Assembly: GCA_005879945.1 (NCBI GenBank)
Contig: VBHX01000028.1
Coordinates: forward strand, 1-32,410
Length of the DNA: 32,410 nt
DNA from: Chloroflexota bacterium
Lineage (GTDB): Bacteria > Chloroflexota > Dormibacteria > Dormibacterales > Dormibacteraceae
Reading direction: 5' to 3'
Shown here: positions 25,157 through 31,349 of the stretch, one piece after another
Numbering within the stretch: the stretch's first letter is position 1
How the letters are laid out: each line of letters starts with the position of its first letter
Translations under genes and position numbers: made by a program
The notes under the pieces: model-generated
What the model saw: the letters and a program-made list of their open reading frames with translations, nothing else
Database searches by the model: none
What the model was told of the DNA's origin: nothing

Positions 25157-26551
25157 GTGAGCGGGGAAGACGAGCCAGAGGTAATCCGCGACCGGCGCAA
25201 GAAGCTCGAGCGGCTGCGCGCCGCCGGCATCGATCCATACTCGCGCGGGTTCAAGCCGACACATTCGACAGCAGAGGCTCGCGCGCTGGTCGGCGACTCC
25301 GAGCGCACGGAGCCGGTTTCGCTCGCCGGCCGGCTGATGGTGAAGCGCCTGCTCGGCGGCTCCGCATTCGCGGATCTGCAAGACCAGGCTGGGCGGATCC
25401 AGTTGATGGCGAGCCGCGACATCCTCGGCGAAAGCACGTTCGACCTGTTCGCGGAGCTCGATCCCGGCGACCTTATCGGCGTGACTGGGCCCATCTTCCG
25501 CACCCGTCGCGGCGAGGTGACGCTGGAGATCGGCTCGTTCCAGCTGCTCACGAAGTCGCTCCGGCCGCTGCCCGAGAAATGGCACGGGCTGAAGGACGTC
25601 GAGATTCGCTACCGGCAGCGGTATGTCGACCTGATCGCAAATCCGCAGGTCCGCGATGTGTTTCGTTCGCGGACGAAGATCATCGGGAGCCTGCGCAGCC
25701 TGCTCGACGGGCGTGGATTCCTAGAGGTCGAGACGCCGGTGCTGCAGGAGGTTCCCGGTGGCGGGCATGCGCGGCCGTTCGTGACCCATCACGAGGCGCT
25801 CGACCGCGACCTCTACCTCCGCATCGCCCTCGAGCTGCACCTGAAGCGCCTTCTGGTCGGAGGATTCGAGCGTGTCTACGAGATCGGCCGTGTCTTTCGC
25901 AACGAAGGTCTGTCGCCACGACACAACCCCGAGTTCACGATGCTCGAGACCTACGAGGCCTATGCCGACTACACCGAGGTGATGAGGCTGGTGGAAGACA
26001 TGGTGGTTGCCTCGACGGCGGCCGCGGGCCGGACTTCCATGATCACGTACCAGGGCGAGGAGGTTGACCTTACGCCGCCATTCCGTCGCGAGCGCATGGC
26101 AGACCTGGTGGTCGAGCACACCGGCCGGCAGGCCGTGGGCAAGGAGCTGAACGACCTCTTCGAGGAATTCGTGGAGCCGAAGCTGCGCCAGCCGACCTTC
26201 GTGACCGACTACCCGATCGAGATCTCGCCGCTGGCCCGCCGACGTGACGACGACCCGCGGTTCGTCGAGCGATTCGAGCTCATCATCCTCGGCCGCGAGT
26301 ATGCGAACGCCTTCACCGAGCTCACCGATCCGATCGACCAGCGGCAGCGTTTCGAGGCGCAGGCGGCCCAGCGGGCTGCCGGCGACGTCGAGGCTCACCC
26401 CATGGATGAGGATTTCCTCCGCGCCGTCGAGTACGGCCTGCCGCCGTGCGGCGGCCTGGGCGTGGGTATCGACCGGCTGATCATGCTGCTGACCGACCAG
26501 CCGTCTATCCGCGACGTCATTCTCTTTCCAGTCATGAAGGCCGAGTCCTGA
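25157..26551 (+). CDS. lysS: Lysyl-tRNA synthetase, class II
   Basis: This charges tRNA-Lys in the cytosol. It has 464 residues from GTG 25157, 32 bp after the MBL gene. The N-terminal OB-fold anticodon domain covers about 45-140 (VSLAGRLMVKRLLGGSAFADLQD). The class II catalytic domain follows: motif 1 in FLEVETPVL, motif 2 in YEIGRVFRNEGLSPRHNPEFTMLE (FRNEG and HNPEFT), motif 3 GLGVGIDRLIMLLTD. It is somewhat shorter than the usual 490-500, with a compact segment between motifs 2 and 3 (around HTGRQAVGKELNDLF). Its stop TGA shares one base with the serS ATG. Confidence 0.94.
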   Translation: MSGEDEPEVIRDRRKKLERLRAAGIDPYSRGFKPTHSTAEARALVGDSERTEPVSLAGRLMVKRLLGGSAFADLQDQAGRIQLMASRDILGESTFDLFAELDPGDLIGVTGPIFRTRRGEVTLEIGSFQLLTKSLRPLPEKWHGLKDVEIRYRQRYVDLIANPQVRDVFRSRTKIIGSLRSLLDGRGFLEVETPVLQEVPGGGHARPFVTHHEALDRDLYLRIALELHLKRLLVGGFERVYEIGRVFRNEGLSPRHNPEFTMLETYEAYADYTEVMRLVEDMVVASTAAAGRTSMITYQGEEVDLTPPFRRERMADLVVEHTGRQAVGKELNDLFEEFVEPKLRQPTFVTDYPIEISPLARRRDDDPRFVERFELIILGREYANAFTELTDPIDQRQRFEAQAAQRAAGDVEAHPMDEDFLRAVEYGLPPCGGLGVGIDRLIMLLTDQPSIRDVILFPVMKAES

Positions 26552-27813
26552 TGCTGCCACTGGAACTGATCCGGCGCGAGCCCGATCGCGTGCGCCATGC
26601 CGCACGACTGAAAGGCGAAACCGCGCCGATCGACGAGATCCTCACCCTCGATGAGGAGTGGCGCGCTCACCTGCACAAGGCCGAGACGATCAAGGCCGAG
26701 CAGAACACGCTCTCCAAGGAGTTCGCAAAGACCCGCGACGAGGCGTTGAAGGAAAGGCTGCGCGAGATGGCGGACCGCAGCAAAGCCGAGCTTGCCGAGG
26801 CGGAAGCCGTGAAACGCAAGCTCGACGACCTGCTGCTGCGCGTTCCCAACCTTTTTCACGAGTCCGTGCCGGTCGGGGAGACCGAGGCCGACAACGTCGT
26901 CCTGCGTGACTGGGGATCGAAGGTTGAACTGGGTTTCGCCGCCCGCACCCATTACGACCTTGGCGAGTCGCTGGGCATCATGGACTTCGAGCGCGCGGCT
27001 CGGGTCGCAGGCTCGCGATTCGCGTTTCTGATCGGTCAGGGCGCGCTGCTGGAGCGCTCGCTCGCGCAGTTCATGCTCGATGTCCATACCCGCGAGCACG
27101 GCTACACAGAGGTGTGGCCGCCGATGCTTGTCAACAGCGGCTCGATGACCGGGACGGCGCAGCTGCCGAAGTTCGCGGCCGATGCGTTCAAGGTCGAAGG
27201 ACAGGACCTGTGGCTGGTGCCGACGTCCGAGGTGCCACTGACAAACCTGCATCGTGAGGAGATCCTCGACGCTGATCGTTTGCCGCTGAAGTACACGGCG
27301 TACACGCCCTGCTTCCGCTCGGAGGCCGGCGCCGCCGGCAAGGACACCCGAGGGTTTATCCGCCTCCACCAGTTTTCGAAGGTCGAGATGGTGAAGGTGA
27401 CCACCGCCGAGACCTCGATGGAGGAGTTCGAGAAGCTCACGGCCGACGCCGAGGACATCCTGCAGCGCCTTGGGCTCCACTACCAGCTGATGGCGATGTG
27501 CACCGGCGACATGGGCTTCGCGCAGTACAAGAAGTACGACCTGAACGCCTGGTGCCCCGGGATTGGGCGCTATCTAGAGGTGTCGTCGTGCTCGGTCTTC
27601 AACGACTTTCAGGCGATGCGGGCGAACATGCGCTACCGGCCCGCGCGCGGCGCGCCGCCGCGGTTCGTACACACGATCAACGGGAGCGGGCTGGCGCTGA
27701 CACGGACAGTTGACGCCATCATCGAGACCTTTCAACGAGCGGACGGAACGGTCACCGTGCCTGAGGTCTTGAGACCATACATGGGCGGCCTGGAGATCAT
27801 CGGCGGCCGCTGA
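26551..27813 (+). CDS. serS: Seryl-tRNA synthetase
   Basis: This charges tRNA-Ser. It has 420 residues from ATG 26551 (TGATG junction with lysS). The N-terminal long antiparallel coiled coil (about residues 30-100), which grips the long variable arm of tRNA-Ser, is complete. The catalytic core has TGTAQLPKF, VPTSEVPLTNLH, motif 2 PCFRSEAGAAGKDTRGFIRLHQF, and motif 3 NGSGLALTRTVDAIIE. The upstream continuation of the frame is a shadow of lysS. A tRNA-Ser gene follows after 25 bp. Confidence 0.95.
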   Translation: MLPLELIRREPDRVRHAARLKGETAPIDEILTLDEEWRAHLHKAETIKAEQNTLSKEFAKTRDEALKERLREMADRSKAELAEAEAVKRKLDDLLLRVPNLFHESVPVGETEADNVVLRDWGSKVELGFAARTHYDLGESLGIMDFERAARVAGSRFAFLIGQGALLERSLAQFMLDVHTREHGYTEVWPPMLVNSGSMTGTAQLPKFAADAFKVEGQDLWLVPTSEVPLTNLHREEILDADRLPLKYTAYTPCFRSEAGAAGKDTRGFIRLHQFSKVEMVKVTTAETSMEEFEKLTADAEDILQRLGLHYQLMAMCTGDMGFAQYKKYDLNAWCPGIGRYLEVSSCSVFNDFQAMRANMRYRPARGAPPRFVHTINGSGLALTRTVDAIIETFQRADGTVTVPEVLRPYMGGLEIIGGR

Positions 27814-27817
27814 TTCC

Positions 27818-27823
27818 TAGAAT
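27818..27823 (+). promoter_or_regulatory. Candidate -10 box for tRNA-Ser
   Basis: TAGAAT lies 15 bases before the mature tRNA 5' end and matches five of six positions of TATAAT. There is no good -35 17-18 bases upstream, so the tRNA may instead come from serS read-through. Confidence 0.25.
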
Positions 27824-27838
27824 CCGGAGGTGCGTTTC

Positions 27839-27927
27839 GGAGGGGTGGCCGAGTCCGGTTGATGGCGACGGTCTTGAAAACCGTTATGGGTGCAAGCCCA
27901 TCCAGGGTTCAAATCCCTGCCCCTCCG
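27839..27927 (+). tRNA. tRNA-Ser (anticodon UGA)
   Basis: The 89-base gene folds completely. The acceptor stem is GGAGGGG/CCCCTCC (27839-27845 with 27920-27926) with discriminator G27927. The anticodon stem is ACGGT/ACCGT with loop CTTGAAA, anticodon TGA at 27875-27877. A long type II variable arm has stem ATGGG/CCCAT, and the T arm is CAGGG-TTCAAAT-CCCTG. The 3' CCA is not encoded (CAC follows). The long variable arm and UGA anticodon identify serine. Confidence 0.96.
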
Positions 27928-27976
27928 CACCTGCCCCGCCGCACCGAAATCGTATTCAAATCGGCCAATCTGAGTC

Positions 27977-28001
27977 GGTAGGCTCCTCTTTGTAGCCTGC
28001 C
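27977..28001. repeat. Hairpin downstream of tRNA-Ser
   Basis: GGTAGGCT (27977-27984) pairs with AGCCTGCC (27994-28001), 8 bp including one G.T, with a 9-base loop. No T-tract follows, so termination is only possible, not shown. A second weaker stem lies just after it (ATGGG at 28003 to CCCAT near 28020). Confidence 0.35.
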
Positions 28002-28087
28002 AATGGGTCATTGAGCCCATGGTTATTGGGCGCTGACTTTTGTTACCGTGCCGGGGTGGAGACCTGGGTGAAGGCTGAGGATTTGGC

Positions 28088-28459
28088 GTGAAAAGGACGA
28101 CTCTTCTCCGAAACCTGATCCCGGCCCTGATCGTGGCGCTGGTGCTCGTCTCCTCGTTTGTGAGCTCCGCCGGCGCCAAGCAGGGCAGCCACGAGAAGGA
28201 AAAGGAGTGTGGCTACGGCTACACCCAGCCGGACACTGACGAGAACGACAACCACGTCGACCAGAGCAAGGCGATCACCAGCGCAAAAGAGAAGCCCGAC
28301 AAAGAGAAGCCCGACAACGACTGCAACGAGGACGAGGACGAGGGCGAGGGTAGCGGCGGCGAAGGTGGCGGCGGTGGCGAGGGTGGCGGTGGTGGTGACC
28401 ACGGCGGCGGCGGCGGTGACGACAGCGGCGGTCACGGCGATAAGCACCACGGCCGCTAG
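28088..28459 (+). CDS. Small secreted protein, Lys/Glu/Asp-rich with Gly-rich C-terminus
   Basis: This has 123 residues from GTG 28088, with GAGG about eight bases upstream. A clear signal peptide (basic MKRTTLLRN, hydrophobic core, cleavage likely after SSAGA near residue 30) precedes a charged stretch rich in Lys, Glu and Asp, with repeated KEKPD units. The C-terminal third is mostly glycine with Asp and His, including GGGGGDHGGGGGDD. There are only two cysteines and no known domain. It could be a metal-binding or matrix-like extracellular protein, but its low complexity makes the function unassignable. The start, signal peptide and frame look real. The opposite-strand frame is a shadow. 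Confidence 0.6.
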   Translation: MKRTTLLRNLIPALIVALVLVSSFVSSAGAKQGSHEKEKECGYGYTQPDTDENDNHVDQSKAITSAKEKPDKEKPDNDCNEDEDEGEGSGGEGGGGGEGGGGGDHGGGGGDDSGGHGDKHHGR

Positions 28460-28504
28460 CTAGCGACCGGCGGTCGGACTAGCGCGCCTTTTCGGCTGCC
28501 CACA

Positions 28505-29181
28505 TCAGCGCCCTCGAACCGTCGGTTGATGGCCAACTTGTCCAGCTTCAGCCAGCCGGGCGAGGGCCAGTAGCTCGGCCCGCCTAGAGTTCACGTCGTC
28601 GGCCTTGGCGACGAGACGCTCGCCGCGCAGCACCGGCAGCACGTAGTATCCCCACCTGCGTTTGGCCTGCGGAACGTAGATCTCGAGCCGGTAGTCGAAG
28701 CCGAAGTGAGCCAGCGCGCGGTCGCGGTCATAGACGAGCCGGCGGTGATCGTCGGCAGGTTCGCGGGGATTGCTCGCTCGGCGACGTCCCAAGGCGTTCG
28801 TTCGCGTCGCGCCTGACAACGCTGACCTCGCCGCGAGCCTGCAGGAACTCGAGCATCTGGCTCACGAGGGCGAGTCGCCATTGGACCATGTCGCCATCAC
28901 TGCCGCCCTGTAGAGCGGGTAGTCGGCCATCGGGTAGAGGAATGCCCGGTACTCGAACAGCTGCCGATCCCGCAGCAATTCGTCACCTGCGTGGGGCGGA
29001 CTCGTTTGCCAAGGCGGCTCCACATTACGAGATGCTCATTCCGCGCCACGGCGGCAGTCGGGTCGAGCTGAAGGAAGCCCAGCCGGGTCACGGTGTGGAG
29101 GACATCCCGCGGCCGCTTGGCGTCGAGAAGCTGAGCCGTGACCGCGATCTGGCGTGCCCGGTCCCGCGAGAGGCGAATCAT
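28505..29181 (-). pseudogene. Decayed winged-helix DNA glycosylase-like gene (YcaQ family)
   Basis: The minus strand opens at ATG 29181 with [44 protein letters not shown], the start of a YcaQ/AlkZ-like protein. The frame breaks near 28980; adding one base restores [19 protein letters not shown]. More frame changes lie near 28885 ([20 protein letters not shown]), 28795 ([13 protein letters not shown]) and 28750 ([20 protein letters not shown]). The last frame ends with [19 protein letters not shown] and stops at 28505. Only about 225 codons remain of roughly 390, so a central stretch is also lost. The family includes DNA cross-link repair glycosylases; this copy cannot be functional unless the breaks are sequencing errors. 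Confidence 0.7.
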
Positions 29182-29211
29182 CGCCTAGAAGCTAATCGAA
29201 GCACGGCGGGG

Positions 29212-29240
29212 CGTAACAAATCTTCGAGTCGCGACACGGA
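29212..29240 (+). promoter_or_regulatory. Candidate ECF-type promoter of the sigma gene
   Basis: CGTAAC (29212-29217) is followed after 17 bases by CACGGA (29235-29240), just before the GTG at 29246. The same CGTAAC hexamer occurs before the propeller gene (30055). CGTAAC is also the -35 element of the Streptomyces ECF factor BldN. The -10 match is weak. Confidence 0.3.
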
Positions 29241-29245
29241 CTCAC

Positions 29246-29824
29246 GTGAGCGTGCTTCTGTTCTCCCACCAGACGCCCTGGCCCGAGGACCGCCCCACCT
29301 ATCCTGACCCCAGGGTGGTCAGAGACCCCATCGATCCCGATCTCGAAGCCCTTCGCTCGGCCGACGAGGCTGCGTTCGAGGCTCTGATCACCCGTCTCCA
29401 CGGGCCGATGATGCGGCTGGCCATGACGTACCTGCGCGATCGGGCCGCGGCCGAGGACGCTGTGCGGGCCCGCCGCCGCAAGGAATCACGGATCTTGACC
29501 TTCACCTCGCTGTTCCGGCGCGACGGTGGCCCGACCGTCGATCCAAGCCGTTTCGGCGCCGACAGGATGTGGTCATCGCCGCCGGACAGCTGGACCAATG
29601 TGCCCGAGTCGAGGCTGCTCGGTCGCGAAACCATCGACCGTGTGCGGGCTGCGATCGACGACCTGTCCCCAAAACAGCGCGAGGTGGTGATCCTCCGCGA
29701 CGTCGCGGGCCTGGACGCCGATGAGGTCTGCGGATTGCTTTCGATCTCACCGGCGAATCAGAGGGTTCGGCTGCATCGCGGCCGCGCGTCAGTACGCAAA
29801 TCGCTCGAGGACTACCTGACATGA
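29246..29824 (+). CDS. ECF sigma-70 family factor with an apparent internal deletion in region 2
   Basis: This has 192 residues from GTG 29246. Region 2.1-2.2 starts normally (DPDLEALRSADEAAFEALITRL to DRAAAEDAV). The sequence then jumps to RARRRKESRILTFTSLFRR, the segment that normally follows region 2.4. The helices with the WL.V...F.....L.TW motif (about 40 residues, core binding and -10 recognition) are missing, in frame. The linker (PTVDPSRF, W..PP.SW) and region 4 (RVRAAIDDLSPKQREVVILRDVAGLDADEVCGLL, then SISPANQRVRLHRGRASVR) are intact. Its stop overlaps the anti-sigma start (ATGA). It may be a non-functional remnant, a sigma that only recognises -35, or an assembly artefact. Confidence 0.75.
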   Translation: MSVLLFSHQTPWPEDRPTYPDPRVVRDPIDPDLEALRSADEAAFEALITRLHGPMMRLAMTYLRDRAAAEDAVRARRRKESRILTFTSLFRRDGGPTVDPSRFGADRMWSSPPDSWTNVPESRLLGRETIDRVRAAIDDLSPKQREVVILRDVAGLDADEVCGLLSISPANQRVRLHRGRASVRKSLEDYLT

Positions 29825-30054
29825 CCTGCAAAGAAATCGTCGAGCTGATGACCGATTACCTCGATGGTTTTCTCTCGCCGAGCCGGCGCGCGAAATTTGA
29901 GCAACACATCTCGGGGTGCGACGGCTGCCGTGCGTACCTCACCCAGCTGAAGACGGCCAGGATGTTGATCGGCAGAACCGCGGCTGAGCCGGTCCCTGAA
30001 CCGCTTAAGGCCGAGTTGATGAACGCGTTCAGGTACTGGAAGGCCGCCAGCTGA
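29821..30054 (+). CDS. Zinc-finger anti-sigma factor (zf-HC2 type)
   Basis: This 77-residue protein has the ZAS motif Cys3, His29, Cys33, Cys36 (HISGCDGC), which binds zinc and clamps the cognate ECF sigma factor. No membrane span follows, so it is a soluble anti-sigma, possibly redox-responsive. ATG 29821 overlaps the sigma stop in ATGA, the usual arrangement for a sigma/anti-sigma pair. The C-terminal region (GRTAAEPVPEPLKAELMNAFRYWK) is a short helical tail. The zinc motif is intact although the sigma partner lacks much of region 2. Confidence 0.85.
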   Translation: MTCKEIVELMTDYLDGFLSPSRRAKFEQHISGCDGCRAYLTQLKTARMLIGRTAAEPVPEPLKAELMNAFRYWKAAS

Positions 30055-30084
30055 CGTAACGCGTTCGGTCCTCCGCGGCACTAA
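30055..30084 (+). promoter_or_regulatory. Candidate ECF-type promoter of the beta-propeller gene
   Basis: CGTAAC (30055-30060) lies 18 bases before CACTAA (30079-30084), in the 86-bp gap upstream of the propeller gene. The -35-like hexamer is identical to the one before the sigma gene; the spacer differs by one base, which weakens the case. Confidence 0.25.
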
Positions 30085-30140
30085 ACAACGATGCGGTCGC
30101 ATGGGCGGCCTGATGGGACTAGATCCCGAGGAGGACCGTA

Positions 30141-31268
30141 GTGAGATTTCTTCTGTTGGCCTTGACGGTGGGCGGAGGCGTCGCGGTGGCGATTGCCACG
30201 TCCACATCTGTTCTCGCCAATGACGACGGTGTGAGTCACGCTGTTTTCGTCGAGACGAACGCCACGAACGGGAATGCGATCCTCGTTTATGACCGGTCGA
30301 GCGGTGGCGCTCTGACCCAGGTCGCGAGCTATGCGACAGATGGTTTCGGTGGCGTAGCCAACGGAGCCGCCGTCGATCCTCTCGCCTCGCAAGGCGCGCT
30401 GACATATGACCCCGCGCACGGACTCTTGCTCGCGGTCAATGCCGGCTCCAACACCGTGTCTGTGTTTTCCGCCGATGGCGACCATCTGCGACTGCGCCAG
30501 ACGATCGCATCCGGCGGCCTGTTTCCTGCCAGCATCGCCGTGCATGGCCGGTTCGCCTACGTCCTGAACGCGGGCGGTGACGGGAGCATCTCGGGCTACC
30601 GGATCGCGGGCGGCAGGCTTCGCGCGATCGAGGGATCGACGCGATCGCTCGGTCTCGGCAACACCAACCCGCCGTTCTTCCTGTCGTCACCCGGCCAGGT
30701 CGGCTTCACACCCGACGGCAGCAAGCTGGTCGTGACGACCAAAATGGCCGGAACCATCGAGGTGTTCGGTCTCAGCCCCAGCGGGCGTCCGTCGGACACC
30801 CCCGCAGTGACGAAATCAGTCGGCCCGGTTCCATTCGCTTTTGCGTTCGATGAAGTCGGTCGGGTGATCGTCACGGAAGCCGGCTCGAGCTCCTTGACCT
30901 CTTACAAGATCAACTCCGACGGGTCGCTGACAGTGATTGATGCCAGCGTGCCCGACGGGCAGGCCGCCACCTGCTGGATTACCACCGCGCGCGGTTTCTT
31001 CTTTGTCGCCAACACCGGCACCGCGAACCTGAGCGGTTACGCGATCAATGACGCCGGAGCCCTCTCACTGATCGGCGGCTCCAAGGTAGCGGCCACGACG
31101 GGCGGCGGTCCGATCGACATGGCAACGTCGGACGACGGGCGCTTCCTCTACGCCGAGAGTGGTGGCACGGGAACCATCAACGAGTTCCGTGTCAGCTCCG
31201 ACGGCGCGCTGTCAGCCCTCGGCGTGGTTCCGGCCGTCCACGGCCTGGAAGGCATCGCCGCCAGCTGA
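30141..31268 (+). CDS. Secreted beta-propeller protein (lactonase/YVTN-like family)
   Basis: This has 375 residues from GTG 30141, with a strong Shine-Dalgarno GAGGAGG (30128-30134) six bases upstream. The signal peptide (MRFLLLALTVGGGVAVAIA, cleavage probably after VLA near residue 27) indicates export. The mature part is built of repeated blades of about 45 residues with recurring patterns such as GHLLLAVN-like, VFSADGD, LRLRQTIASGG, SYKINSDGSLTVI and YAINDAGALSLIGG. This layout resembles the 6-phosphogluconolactonase-like/YVTN propeller group. Catalytic activity cannot be assumed. It is the first gene after the sigma/anti-sigma pair and a natural target of that sigma. Confidence 0.8.
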   Translation: MRFLLLALTVGGGVAVAIATSTSVLANDDGVSHAVFVETNATNGNAILVYDRSSGGALTQVASYATDGFGGVANGAAVDPLASQGALTYDPAHGLLLAVNAGSNTVSVFSADGDHLRLRQTIASGGLFPASIAVHGRFAYVLNAGGDGSISGYRIAGGRLRAIEGSTRSLGLGNTNPPFFLSSPGQVGFTPDGSKLVVTTKMAGTIEVFGLSPSGRPSDTPAVTKSVGPVPFAFAFDEVGRVIVTEAGSSSLTSYKINSDGSLTVIDASVPDGQAATCWITTARGFFFVANTGTANLSGYAINDAGALSLIGGSKVAATTGGGPIDMATSDDGRFLYAESGGTGTINEFRVSSDGALSALGVVPAVHGLEGIAAS

Positions 31269-31287
31269 TCTTCCTTCGATCGACCAT

Positions 31288-31332
31288 CCCGGTGCGCGGG
31301 CAAATCGGCCTGCCGCACCGGGCCGTTTGCCC
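31288..31332 (+). promoter_or_regulatory. Two overlapping alternative hairpins before the D,D-carboxypeptidase gene
   Basis: Hairpin A pairs CCCGGTGCG (31288-31296) with CGCACCGGG (31314-31322). Hairpin B pairs GGGCAAATCGGCC (31298-31310) with GGCCGTTTGCCC (31321-31332), with one bulged T. The left arm of B lies in the loop of A and the right arms overlap by two bases, so the two are alternatives or form a pseudoknot. The structure ends five bases before AAGGTG (31338-31343), the probable ribosome site. No T-tract follows. Confidence 0.4.
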
Positions 31333-31349
31333 AAGTTAAGGTGTGGGGG

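Noticed and set aside
27977-28025. Classical terminator after tRNA-Ser
   Set aside because: Two weak stems are present but neither is followed by a T-tract.
28209-28463. Alternative frame encoding a Thr/Arg/Ala-rich peptide over the Gly-rich secreted protein
   Set aside because: The GTG 28088 frame has a proper signal peptide and ribosome site; the alternative has neither.
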